NCBI GenBank assembly: GCA_050084515.1
Contig: CM114271.1
Span: 10,850,001 to 10,914,000, forward strand
Reading direction: 5' to 3'
Origin: Blasia pusilla
Taxonomy: Eukaryota > Marchantiophyta > Marchantiopsida > Blasiales
DNA: 64,000 nucleotides
The position numbers and the translations under genes are program-made. Shown here piece by piece: positions 47,121-59,124 of the stretch (positions within the stretch are counted from its first letter, which is position 1; each line of letters starts with the position of its first letter). The notes beneath the pieces were generated by a model. It searched no databases. It was not told the DNA's origin and saw only the letters and a list, made by a program, of their open reading frames with translations.

Positions 47121-47877
47121 TGGAGATATTTTGGTACTTCTTGTCTCGTTGTTTGGATGCCATGAGTTAGCATGGGATCATGCGTGTTTGTGTGTGTGTT
47201 CGGTGACAGCGATGTGTATGCGCATGACAGCTGTCACGTCTTTTAGGATAGATCGGTGAGATCTAATAGAGTGCCTTTGTGAGTAGTGGAGGACACGCTT
47301 AGTCGGTCGCGGATGACGTGCTGAGACCCCAGGAAACCTGAGATAGCAAGTTTCCCCTTCGTTTCGGCTCATTTGGAGCCATATTGAGGAACTTACTATT
47401 TTAGGTAAGTACCATTTTGAGTATATGATCGACTTGCTATTTTTGGTAAGTGGCCCTTGACCTCCTACATCAGGTCAAGATCCAAGGAGGTGACTTGGGA
47501 GAATCGGTTACCATGGAGAGAGCTTGGGAGAGGGGATGGGTATACCTCAAGGAGAGAGAGCTTGAGAGCTCATTCTCTCGTTGTTGAACCTCTTGGCATG
47601 AGGCGGCGGAGCTATGGTACCTTGCCTTGTGAGTGTAACCCAAGCCTCTAATTAGGAGAGTGGGTTTGGTTTGACATGAGAGAGAGTGCACACCTTTGAG
47701 AGCTATGGTGTGAGATGGTGGAGAGAGAGATTGGATCTTACTTTATTGGAGATATTTTGGTACTTCTTGTCTCGTTGTTTGGATGCCATGAGTTAGCATG
47801 GGATCATGCGTGTTTGTGTGTGTGTTCGGTGACAGCGATGTATGTTGTGTAGCGATGTGTATGCGCACGAAACCTAG
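47121..47877 (+). repeat. 3' LTR and partial tandem second LTR copy
   Basis: TGGAGATATTTTGGTACTTC occurs at 47121 and again at 47747, and both copies continue together for about 90 bp (through GTGTGTTCGGTGACAGCGATG). The first copy spans about 626 bp and the second stops near 47877 where B2 sequence starts. Either a tandem LTR-LTR arrangement or an internal duplication. The 3' edge does not end in a clear CA, so boundaries are approximate. Confidence 0.6.
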
Positions 47878-48981
47878 CAACAGAAGATAGAGGAGCAAGA
47901 AAGAGAAGCAGAAATGCGCAGGTAGGAGCTAGAGGCAAAGCTAGCGCTGGCGCAACTGGCCAAGCGGAACTCCGAGGTGGAGGCATCCAAGGCGATGAAG
48001 AAGAGGATTGAGGACAAGAAGAAAGAGAAGAAGTGTCAGGATGCGGCAATCAGGAGAGCTGAATTGGCGAAAGTGCAGAGGGAGAAGGCTATTGTCGTTG
48101 AAGAAGATAGTCCCGCACGTCCTACAGATAGCGTTGAAGTGGGAGACGTCTCCCCCTTGAAATCTAGCAATTCTATGAATGAGAAAATTGATGAAGGAGG
48201 AGGGGATGAGGACAACAAGTGTGGAGATGGTTGACACCTTTGAAGAAGCAGGAGAAGAATTGTCTTCTTCTTAAGCCCAGTGGAAGAAATTGACCTTTTC
48301 TGTGTGGATGAGTATCAAGTGGAGTTGCCTCCTATTGTCCTAAAGCTATTGGCCGGCCTTGACACTCAACCAATTTTTGAAAGGGTAAGCAGTCTTCATA
48401 ATTTCTTATGGAGCTTCCGAGATCCTTACTTAGAAGAAAATTGCAGGACATTCTCAAAATTCTTGTAGGTTGTTGAGCAGATGGTAGTGTCGATGGCCAC
48501 AAGGCCCCTAGCATTCCTCTTTTTTGACTTCGGACAATGGAATACGTGCATGAAATTTAGTTGGAAGAAGACATAGAAAAGTTGAAGCAGTCATATGCAA
48601 TAGCTTCTTACGTCGACAACTTCCCTCCGTTCTATGTTCAGCCTTATGATGAACATGGAATGTTGTCCCAAGTCACTGAAGAAGATCTGGAGAATCTGGA
48701 TACATTTTGGAGAATTAGGGATGCGGAGTTGAGAAAACCGATTGAAGGAACACAATTTAGTTGGATGCGGAGTTTGAATTTTCATATCTGGGATGGGAAC
48801 CACAAGTTAATGGCGTGGTTTAGTTTGTAGAGGAGCGCCCAAATTCATTGGAGGCGCATTTCTGCGTGAGGGCACTCGTCCTCAATCTCTTTCCCCATCA
48901 CATGGTGACAATGGAGATGGCTATGCACTCCATGAACACGTGAGTATTTCCCATTCTCTTTCATATTTTTCTACTTGCTCC

Positions 48982-49675
48982 AACCCATTGGATTCTGACG
49001 GGTTGCTCTAATGTCCATAAGAAAGAATGTCTGAAAGTATAGAAGACGATATCAGCAACCCGTCGGAGTCTAATGGATTGCATCTAGGGTCCTGTGACTT
49101 CTTTACTAGACCATCCTATAACCCCTTGTAGTCCGACGGGTTGCAAGATGGTTAAAGTTGTAGCGAGATTTCAAGATGAAATGAGTGTTCTGCAACAATT
49201 TGGAGTCCGACGGGTTGCAGATGGTCAAAGTTGTAGCCAAGTTTCAGGATGAAACAAGTGTTATGCAACTCGTCGGAGTCCAATGGGTTGTAGAATAGTC
49301 TAGTGAAGAAGTCAAGGAAGCCCTAAATGCAACCCATCAGACTCCGACGGGTTGCAAGCAACTTTTTTTACGCTTATTTGTAGGAATCCGATCGTGTGAA
49401 TTGCGCTTATGGGGCTTGCTTGCAACCCATCGAACTCCCACCAGTTGCATTGATTTGCAACCCATCAAACTCCAACGGGTTGGCGCAACTATAATGTGAA
49501 CCTATCTTAGCGGCAATCTCGAGGATTTGTCGCAACCCGTCAGAGTTCGACGGGTTGCACATCGATGCCATCGGCCTAGAGTGGTGCAACCCGTCGGAGT
49601 CCGACGCGTTGCACTTAGTTTCAGACATACTTTCTTCTTTGATCTTGTGTGCAACATGTTGAAATCCGACGGGTT
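48982..49675. repeat. Palindrome array 5 in B2 intron 2
   Basis: About ten palindromes of the GCAACCCGTCGGA family, irregularly spaced at 45-100 bp, in the intron at the same position as array 4 of B1. Two neighbouring units share the spacer AGATGGTTAAAGTTGTAG. Confidence 0.82.
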
Positions 49676-51807
49676 GCAGGAGATTAAAATTCTCACTTTG
49701 GATTGATGATTGCAAGATTGTCTTGGAGGGGAACGTCACCCATCTCTGGATCCAAGAATGCAACAGAGTGAAGAAGGTTCTTACAATGTACCCATTGCAG
49801 TACGAAGAATTCCTAGGAGAGGACTTAGTGGATGAGATGCTCGCCAAGGGAGCACAGATCTAAAAGAAGACTTGGGCACATACATACATCTTCCAAGATG
49901 CATCTGTCACCATTCTATGCTGTTCGAAATCCAGGCAGCAAAGAAAAGCGCCACACTGGAGCTGGAGCAAAGGGAGAACATTTCAGCGTCGGAGCGAGCT
50001 AAGTTCATCTTTGCTGCAGTGTCAATAGCCACAAAGTACACTGCGAGCAAATTGCAACGTTATATAGCTGTCTTGAACCCAAAACTCGACCAAGAATTCT
50101 ACAAGGAGTTGAAGGCGATCATTAAACGCTAGTGAAAGAGGGAGGAAGATCCACATGGTCGAATCAGAGAGAAGCTTTTAGTGGATCGCGTCCACAGGTT
50201 TGCGCTCTCTGGGACTTCCAAGTTCACGCAAATGAGACTGATAAAAATCAATCTCAAGGGGATAGAGGCACAGAAGCGGGCAGCATACCACGTGCCAGGG
50301 GTATCAGACCCTCTAATCTCTCACTGGTTGAGAGAATGGTTTTTCTCAGATGCATTGCAGCTGCTTAGGAAGTCCATGATCACATGTCTTCAAGTTGAGC
50401 TCAAGAAGATTGAGCATGTTTTGCAGGAGGTCATCTTAGAGGCTGTTGAGGATTACGAACTTTAGCTAGATGACATGCGTGGTAAGCCACCGAAAAACCC
50501 CGGCTTCACAACGATGTTCAAAAATCATATCCTGCCACAAGCGGATCTTGACAAGGAAATTGGCAATGCAAAAAAATGGGATTTCGCAAAGAAGAAGAGG
50601 GATCTTCAAGAAAAAGCGGCCAAGTCCTCCCGACAACAAGCTACCCAACGGATTGTATATAGGTTCCTCATCTCCTTTGTGAATGCAAGTACCTGGAGCA
50701 AATATCCCGCAACATGCAAATTGTGGGCTTCTCCTCAAGATGGAGAAGGATTCTTCATGTACGACATGAAGATGGGGGAGGATATGAGTGATTGGGAAGT
50801 GTTGAATTGTCCAATTTGGTTAGACTTCAACAACCCTGAAGACATGACCAACAAGAACTTGCGAGTGGTGTATGATGCACTCGTATTTGGAAGGGACGAC
50901 ATCCACAACCTGTTGGAGGTTGAGAAATATTTTGAAGGAGATGTCGAGGAGCAAGCCATCCAGACCATCGAGTTGGTGTCCAAGGTAGTAATAGCCAAGG
51001 ATAAATCCACAACGGGCTTGAAAGTGAAGGCGAAGGGGTCGAGGCTTTCAGAGGCAAAATCCTCAAGATGGATTCGGGAAAAGGGACAAACAAGGGAGTC
51101 GTCCAAAAAGATGCTTGTAGAGTCCGAAGATAGTGAGACACCTATAAGTAGGCAGCAAACTTGCAAGAAGCAAAAGTGGGAGGCACCTGGATCCTCCAAG
51201 AGAGATAATAAGTATGTGAAATACACTCTACCATCCTTAGGCAGACATAGGGACACTACGAGCATGATCACTATCCTTCTCTACTAGACTTTTCTCCTTG
51301 ATTAACTGCAGAGTTTTTCTAGTCAGTAGTCCACCGTTGCAATCGAGAAGCTGGCCATTTTAGAAGGAAAGCTTCTTTGAAATGGGCATGGCCCATGGAC
51401 TGTCCACGGGGAAGCTAAGAAGGTGGCGATGGATCTCCTAATAGAAAATTTTCCTTTGGGATTCCGATTGTGGGACGACAATCCCTCAGACATTATCTCG
51501 GATTGGAATGCCCCACTTACTTATGACCAGATTGCTCTTTTGTTTTCTTTCGTGCACGCATGTCTGAGTGACAAGGGGTGTTTCTTGGTACTGATTGGAG
51601 GGAGTGAAGACGAGCTCTTCAGCCTCGAGTGCGTGAAGAGATGTCTCAAGTGGCGTATGGCACAATCTTAGTCGATAAAAAATGAACACCCACTCAGATC
51701 TGCATCAAATCAACTCTTTCAATGCTATTTTCTTTTTCAATGTTTTTTTTTTTTTTTCAGAAAACTGCAAGAAAAAAGTCCTTGTTTTAGCCTCTTGGTT
51801 CAAACAA

Positions 51808-52200
51808 GCAACCCATCGGATTTGGAGGGTTGCGGGAATTCTATTGTGAGATGAAGTGGAATCTGTCTCACAGTGACGGGTTGCATTTCGAGCCAGAAAA
51901 CTAGATTTGCAACCCGTCAAAACCCAACGGGTCGCAACTAGAATTTTGTCTAAGTTGATGAGCAACCCATCAGGATCCAACGGGTTGCAACTAGAATATT
52001 TTCTCAACTGATGAGCAACCCATTGAAATCTAACGGGCTACAAATAGATCTTTTTCTAAGCTCATGAGAAACCCGTCGGAATTCAACGGGTTGCAACTAT
52101 AATTTTGTCTCAACTGATAAGCAACCCGTCAGAATCCGACGGGTTGCAACTATAATTTTGTCCAAGTTGTACAGCAACCTGTGGGTTTCCGACGGGTTGC
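51808..52200. repeat. Palindrome array 6 between the two methyltransferase exons of B2
   Basis: Units near 51810, 51909, 51962, 52015, 52070, 52121 and 52173: period 51-55 bp. Spacers resemble AACTAGAATTTTGTCTAAGT and occur nowhere else in the window. Confidence 0.85.
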
Positions 52201-53097
52201 ATGCTTCTTCCACCATAAATCTGACATCATTTTGCACCTGTCTTGTGCATAGATTGAGCATTCTTATGTCTACTATTTTGTTAGATCGGAGCACAATTTC
52301 CAAGTGTTTCAAATCCATTAGATCCATGCTCCAATGGGTTCACATTGGATAGCCTCTATAATTCCCTACCCCTCGGCAGGAATTTTCATGCTAGAAGGTA
52401 CAAATGTGCTTGGAGGAAGGGAGAAGTCACTGGCGCTGATGTAGACGCTCATGGAGCTCTACTCAAGACCGGGTGACTTGGTCTTGGACTTGGTTGGCTT
52501 ATCAGGGGCGAGTATCAGAGGCTCGTGAAAGAATGGAAGGAATATTCTCTTCCTTGAGGGAAGGATGGAACTATTCGACCTTTGCAAGGACGCAAAGGGG
52601 GACTACAAAAGGCTGGTGGGAGTCTACAACTCGCCTCCAAAGTAAATTGCACTTGCAGCAAAGCCAATGGTAGTGACACCATCGTTACTTCCTGTTATTC
52701 GGAGAATCGGGAAGACAAGGCCGACAGTCATTTTGGAAGAGCTCTCGAATGATGATGAGTGAGTTCAATCGATTCATCAGGTTCAATCGATTCAAGCGTT
52801 TTGGAGTTGGGATTTAGTGCTTTCAAGCGGCCGAGCACCTATTGATACTCGATGGGTGTTACTTTGCAGAGCATACAAGATATATTGCCGAGAAAACGTT
52901 GGGAACTCTCTCATGATACATGGGACCAATATGGTGCATCTAGGGGGGCAAGGCTTTCGAATTTCCCTACATTCTCAATCCCCATCTACAATCGGGCACA
53001 TGAGCTAGTTGTATCTGCAGAGATTTCTATTGTACAGGAACCGAGGAGAGTTAGGAGTAAATTTGTAGATGACAAGGCAGAAGAACTCATAGACTAG

Positions 53098-55147
53098 AGT
53101 TTCTAGTTTAGGTAATCAAATGTAAATTTTTGAGTTGCGATCAGATTATGATAAAGGACTTCCATTTTTTTTACATTCTTGTAATGTTTTCGGACTTTTG
53201 GTGCTTTTGTGTCTGGTCTCTTCTAGTCTCTCATGGACAGTCTTTATTTTGCAACCAGTCGGATTCTGACGGGTTGCATATTTTATCAGGGATTTTTTTT
53301 GGAAGGGGTGGCTTTAGGACTTGTTTAAACTTGTGAAAGAGGTCTTTGGTTACCTCTTATGATTGCTTCAATGAGGTCTACTAGCTTGCAACCCGTTGGA
53401 TTCTGACGGGTTGCAAACCAAAGACAATGTTTGCAACCTGTCGGATTCTGAAAGGTTGTAAGAGGAAACATTTGTTTTTCTTTTCTTTTTATTTGTTCCC
53501 CTTGGGAGTTCTCTATAAACTTTTCCTCTCTTGCAACCTGTCCGATTCCAATGGGTTGCAGGTTTGATTGGGTTTGTGTTTCCTAACATTAATTCATATG
53601 ACCCCCGATGATATCTTTCTCATACCTTTTGGCCTATACCCTGTCTTGCAACCTGTAGAATTTCATCAGGTTGCACGTCTAGGTGATTTGAGTTTCTCTC
53701 TGTTTTTTGTAATCTTTGATCTGAACCATAGTGTTACTTATCGTATCTACACATACGACTGGTTGTTATAGAATATTTGGTATAGGTTGTTATCGGCTAT
53801 TTTTTTCTCTCACCTCTGATCAGAATGGAAGCTTTGGGTTTCTTTTCATATCTTCATTTGTAGATCGAATAACTTCCTGGACGAAGTGTCGAGAATGAGG
53901 TTGGGAGTCTCAAATAAAGTGTCCAAAATCTGTCGAGGTTGCTCTTAGTGTTTCAAGTAACGTCTTCTTTTTTTTAACCCCTTTTTCTTTCATCCCGTCA
54001 CGCAACATGTCAGATTCCAAGTGGTTACATTTCAGGTTAATAGGCTTCTATTCGTTTCATTATCTGTGGTTTTTGTTCTTCATTTGGTGCTTCTACATTT
54101 TTTCACTTTTGACGTTCTCCAACCTGGTGGATTCTGACAGGTTGGCTACTTGATTGAATCTCTTTTCCTCTGAGTCTATCCTTTTAAGCACTTTGGCAAG
54201 CTTCCTTCACTTTCCTTTCGTTTCCCCATAATCTTCAAACCATTCTTCTCTAAGACATAATTTTCTGAGAGGTTGCACGCTTCCCCTTTGTGATTCCCTT
54301 GTAGGAATGAATTCTTAACTCTGTTTATTCTTCGCAACTCCCGGCAAGAGTTCTCATTTCCTTCATTGTGTTGGCTTCCTTCACTTCTAAGATTTGTGTT
54401 TAACCACACTTGCCTAACACCCATCAACTTAATAAAGAACTTTATATTGCCATTACTCCTTAATACTTAGACCGTCATGACTCGGTGTTAAATTTTCACA
54501 AAGTAGTGGGTATGAGGGTGGGAGCCTTGGATTAAGAGCCCATTATCTTTTCATCTATTGAGTAGTCTAACCCTTAAGTGCACTGTAGCCACTCGTATTT
54601 TAAAACATAAGGATGCAATATCTTCTATTAACACCATAGTATGAGTGATGTAAGCATGTCTGGAGTGGTCTTTGTATGTCTATTTTCAGATCCAAGCCAA
54701 GAAAGACGATGTTAGTTTTGGCCCCAATATGGTCCACTTCTTACTATCTTCTAAACATTTCTTACATTTGAAGGAGAGGAAAAAATAAGGTATGTCAGGA
54801 AGTTTTGAAGAGAGGGAGCGGATTGTGCCCTTTTTTTTTTAAAGAGAGACTCTCCTCTCTTCCTCTCTCCTGTTTGAATACCAGCCCCCCACCTTGTTTG
54901 CGTGGTAAGAAGGATGCCATTGTGGTTCAACCAGTGCATCAGGAAACAACTCAAATGGGCAGTGGAGGAGTAGAAGGACATAACTATATTGCTCACCCTT
55001 TTGCAAGTGGGGTAATTCGGACAAGTCTTCACAATTCACAACATGCAACAACTCCATATCAACTCCATACATGACAAGTACATATTGTTTCAATCTTGTA
55101 TAGCACCTTTAATATAAATTGTTGGTTTCTAATATTGGCATATGTAG
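53098..55147. repeat. Flank of B2 with scattered palindromes (array 7), then empty
   Basis: From about 53249 to 54146 at least seven decayed palindromes occur (for example at 53250, 53389, 53433, 53534, 53646, 54002), without a strict period. From 54150 to 55147 nothing recognisable is seen apart from poly-T runs. Confidence 0.6.
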
Positions 55148-56682
55148 GTGCCAAAGACATACCTCGACTTTGCAAACATAATATTGAATGATATGCCTAA
55201 CACACTTGTTGAGGAACTACCCCAATTTGTCACACCCAGCGATGCATAGTTACAATATGTAGACAGTCTTGGATTAGAGCACTGCACTTGGAAAAATGGC
55301 ATTACAAGACGGGAAATGAGCCATCTTATTGATGAAAGAAAGGCGTGGGCTCAAGCCTTCCGCGACAGAAAGAAGATTGCACCTACTTCTAGTAACCACC
55401 CTATTCGCTTATGTTTCAGTTTCTCATTTTGATAATTATACATTGAGTTAGTTTAGTATAAAATATATGCATTTTCTTTATGTAATATGATCATGTTGAA
55501 TGTAGGTGTCCAAAAGGAACTTCTCGCAATGAAGGGGATTGAGTATAGTGATGTTGAACTCACCGGTGACAAGATCAACAAGTAGTACTCACTGCTAACT
55601 TGCGGAATAAGACTTGAGCAGTTCCATGAGCTTAGAGTAATCATGCGGCTCCCCATGACAATCCTTGTAAATTTTTCTTCTTCCAAGGAAATCCATCTTA
55701 TGTCCCGTATGAAATCTGCAAGGGAAAGTGGGGACATTTGCCCTACTCCTACCTTGCTTGGGCGCTCTCCGATCAACCAGAATCATGATGTTCATTCCGG
55801 GAATGTCTACTCAGGAGCGAGAAATAACAATCCTACCCACCCAGGCTATGGTTTAAGGCACAGAACTTTTCAGTCTTCTCCCATTCATCTCAATAACGAC
55901 ATGCCTTCCTATGATGCTCCCCACCTGTGTTGCGACCCTCATAACCAAACGAACACCAAGCGGAACATTAGAACTTTAGCGGGCTCACGCTAGGATGGTT
56001 GAGCTTTGGAGAGGTCTCTTGGAAGAGTCGCAAGAGATGAAATGCACGAATAGAGTTTGTGCATTTCATGCGTTTATGGTTGCGACCAGGAAACCTAGAC
56101 CAAACGTGAACCAAGTCTTGAAAGAAGTCGAGTCTAAGAAGGTTGGTTACCAAAGAGGTGAGAACCAGATTTGGAACGCAACTAGCGGATGGAGTTTTGA
56201 TTGTGTTTCGGTCCATAAAATTTACTCCCAAAATGTGTTTGGCACAAGTAAAATGGCGTTGGAAATCTTATGCAAAGCCAATTATAAGAAGGTGTTCTGT
56301 ACATAGACGGATATGTGGAGTACTGCGAAATGCACCAATCCAGTTACTTAATTGGACTGGACTGGTGCAATAGACATGATTGAATCATTGGAGACTCTAC
56401 AACGTAGGACGCAGACCACAAAGAAAGCTTTCTAACGATTATGTAAACTCAGACGTCGTCTTCCATCGGTGGCTGTACCACAGGAAATACCTCTACCATC
56501 AATTACCAGCGGGATTTACATGCACGATAACATCCCAATGCATGTTTATGAAGCAGCAATTGGCAACATTGAAGCATTAGACTACAAGCACAGCGAGCTC
56601 CAGGAGCAACTCAGCATCATGCGTGATATTACAAGCTCCCTGAAGATATTGAGTTTAATATGGACAAGATTCACAACTTGAA
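55148..56682 (+). pseudogene. Unknown protein gene, several exons, multiple stops
   Basis: Coding-like segments follow splice-like AG sites. 55148-55393 (VPKTYLDFANIILNDMP, ERKAWAQAFRDRKK) has one TAG. 55505-55640 (LLAMKGIEYSDVELTGDKI) has one TAG. One frame from 55995 to 56682 (MALEILCKANYKKVF, GAIDMIESLETLQRR, helical tail) has three stops. Composition and paired frames argue for decayed protein-coding sequence rather than chance. I cannot name the family. A transposon-derived ORF is plausible in this neighbourhood. Confidence 0.4.
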
Positions 56683-58449
56683 GATCAAGTTGCAGAATCC
56701 AAAGGCCTGTTTGATAACTTTTGTTAGTAGAGCACCTGCAGCATGGCATAGTACTGATGTGTTTAAACATTTTGTAGCATCCATGGAGACTGCATTGAAA
56801 TAGATGGCATGCAGTGATCAGTAATGGGAATTTTCTTTCATCTGCACAAACACAATGTCACATTACTCCACTCTTTGCCAATACTTTTTGTACAAGGCTT
56901 CATGAGAAATCAGGCCTTGATCTCTATATATCTGATAATATTTTTATTTTGTGCATAGCGTCCACCAGCTATTTTCATCTTTGTATGTCATTCAATTGTT
57001 TGAATGGGTGATATTTTCGTATTTCATTCCACGTGTAAGCAGACTTCTTCATATATTCAAAATGGTATTAATTTTCTCCTACATGCCGAAGTGCCACAAC
57101 TGCCATTGTTTGGATCTTTCGTTTACCACAGCAGTTTTGTCTCAGGCTGTTTACTGGTCCAATGTTCTAATGCAACTATTCAACCGGTTTCTTCGTTACA
57201 AGGTACACATAAGTCAACATTCTATTGCAGGATTTAGGAGTATTTATCCATCATGGTCACTACCCAGGAAAATCATTGTCACTAATACCAAAAACTGTCA
57301 ATCCCCACGTTCGTCTCTGAATAACTCTACATGCATTGCCCCATTCACATGGATTGATAGTATGCATTTACCATATGCGCTCACATAATTCAGCAGAAGA
57401 CATACTTCAACTATCACACGCAACCTGCATTCACCATATGCGCTCACATGATTCAGCAGAAAACATACTACAACTGTCACACACAACCTGCTTCAAGTGC
57501 TCGCTCGGACCTATTCGGGCGCATAGGATCTTGCTGCACCTTCTCATCCTCCCGCCACTTCCGATTAAAGGGTTAACAGGGTTCTATGTACGAATTTACG
57601 CACCTTGCAGTTGCCACATAAACTGTTTATATTGATGCCATTTTTAATACATTTCTGTTCTAATATAAACTGCCCTTCCATATGCCATGGCTTTCATATC
57701 AATTATCGGCCGCATACTTGTTAGCCTGGACTAGTCCATGCTAACCTGTCTGACTAGCACTAGAATGCCTCCATTAATCTCAATACTCAACTGTTAAGCC
57801 ACAGGTCACTCGCTCGTGCTCATCATCCCTGTACCAATGAGAGAACCTAATTCTTCAATGTGATTTCTAGCTTGACAAATAGAAGAGAAGAGTTCATCCA
57901 GGGCGTGTGGAATCACATAACATTCATCCGAATTGCCCACTATCAACCCCAGGGACATGAACTTTATGGCTTTACGTGTAAACAGAAAATTAATGACAAG
58001 TGCTGATCAAATGCCACTCACTACTCACAACATTCCGAATATCAAACTGTGAAGGGGAGCTGGAAATTATAAAATTATTGAAAACATTAACCCCAGACTT
58101 TGTCCAGAGGCTTAGAAGTTCTGCTCTCAGATTAAATCCTACTAGCCTATATTGGTCGCACAGACCTGACGCGAAAAATCATTGTGCGAGATGAAAGAGG
58201 CAGCCGATGCGATCTCAGCTCGCAAACTTCGTTTTCCAACTCAAGTAGATGTGCAGAAGTGGTTCAATTCTTAGAAGCAAAGCTTTGGGCTAAGGTTCTT
58301 ATGTATTTTATTCACAAGAAGTACCAATTCCCCATCATATCAACCTGTAAAGGAAAAATAAGACGGTGATCGAAAGTTATTACGGTTCCAACCTCTTTGC
58401 CAGCGATTTCTATTGTCAAAACCGTCACGGAGCGGGAAGGCCCAGTGTT
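56683..58449. other. Intergenic, with one short tandem repeat
   Basis: CCATATGCGCTCACAT begins at 57371 and 57434: two copies of a 63-bp unit (57371-57493). Otherwise no gene is recognised. The right part is the 3' flank of the METTL21-like gene. Confidence 0.45.
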
Positions 58450-59124
58450 TTAAAGTTTAGTGAGAATGTAGATGTCCGTTTCTGCGTATTCGTCCTCTGG
58501 ATGGAATTCCCTACGATCGACGTTCTTGATGGAAAAGTACTGGGGAAGTAGACGCCAGAACAGAGCGTGCGCATCCGGGTCTCGTTGCTGGTAAGCGAGG
58601 AGGATGCGAGTATCAGAATTTGAGAGGTCCCCTAGAGCTGTAATGAGGGGCATGACGATGGAGTCCACATACACTACATCGGCTGCAATCAACACATCGA
58701 AAGGAGGCTTTACAGCTGCAGTTTGCTTCACATTGCCCCAGCACAACTGCGCGGTCTTCACCTTCCCAGCGGTGCAACCTCTGTTCCCTGCATCAGCCAG
58801 GGACGTAGCCGCCACATTACGCTTCACGTTTCGTTTCAATGCACCCATTACTGCTTGAATGTCGGTAAGCACCACATTTAGGCCCAAAAGCGCTGCCCCG
58901 AGACCTGCCGCTCCACAACCAGCTCCAATCTCTAGCCCTCGCCGGCCCTGCAGCTCCGGAGCAGATCCGCTACCTTCGCGAGCACAACGATCAAGCCACC
59001 GAACAAGAGCTAATGAACCCCGCCATACCGTAGTGCCTACTTCAAACGAGCTATTGTCCTGTTCGATCCGTAGCTTCTCCCCATTTGCGATCAATTCCAC
59101 CACAGGCCACTCCCCATAACCCAT
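58450..59124 (-). CDS. METTL21-like protein-lysine methyltransferase, 224 aa
   Basis: Intact and intronless, ATG 59124 to stop 58450. It has the family's usual layout and length: an N-terminal beta/alpha lead-in (YGEWPVVELIANGEKLRI, VGTTVWRGSLALVRWL), SAM-binding motif I GLEIGAGCGAAGLGAALLG (about residues 65-85), post-I acidic residue in VVLTDIQAVM, and the DxxY-like block DVLIAADVVYVDS (about 145-160), near the (D/E)-x-x-Y signature of methyltransferase family 16. Family members transfer methyl groups from S-adenosylmethionine to lysines of cytosolic proteins such as chaperones and elongation factors; the specific substrate cannot be read here. GC content and lack of stops set it apart from the decayed surroundings. 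It is the one convincing host housekeeping gene in the window. Confidence 0.87.
   Translation of the reverse strand: MGYGEWPVVELIANGEKLRIEQDNSSFEVGTTVWRGSLALVRWLDRCAREGSGSAPELQGRRGLEIGAGCGAAGLGAALLGLNVVLTDIQAVMGALKRNVKRNVAATSLADAGNRGCTAGKVKTAQLCWGNVKQTAAVKPPFDVLIAADVVYVDSIVMPLITALGDLSNSDTRILLAYQQRDPDAHALFWRLLPQYFSIKNVDRREFHPEDEYAETDIYILTKL

Larger units (their letters stand above)
47878..53097 (+). pseudogene. B2: ParB-like plus N4/N6-type DNA methyltransferase gene, near full length
   Basis: Exon 1 47878-48384 (coiled coil; N-terminus missing). Exon 2 48469-48939 (ParB-like, NFHIWDGNHKLMAW). Exon 3 from about 49716 to about 51670 (helical region, K/R/S linker, then AMDLLIENFPLGFRLW and a SDWNAPLTYDQIALLF segment). 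A later exon, about 52380-52748, contains DLVLDLVGLSGASIRG and GRNILFLEGRM. The last exon, about 52861-53097, ends KFVDDKAEELID. In beta-class N4/N6 methyltransferases the catalytic (D/N)PP(Y/W) motif precedes the SAM motif, the order found here, with NFPL as the catalytic-like site. Broken by stops, one-base indels (near 49924 and 52470), and a G-to-A change beside the exon-3 acceptor. Introns carry palindrome arrays. It would be a nuclear DNA-modifying protein if intact; RNA methylation cannot be excluded. Confidence 0.62.

Noticed and set aside
42081-53097. Bacterial or phage contamination because of ParB/methyltransferase motifs
   Set aside because: The genes have GT-AG introns, TATA boxes, several diverged copies and plant retrotransposons inserted between them in the same sequence.
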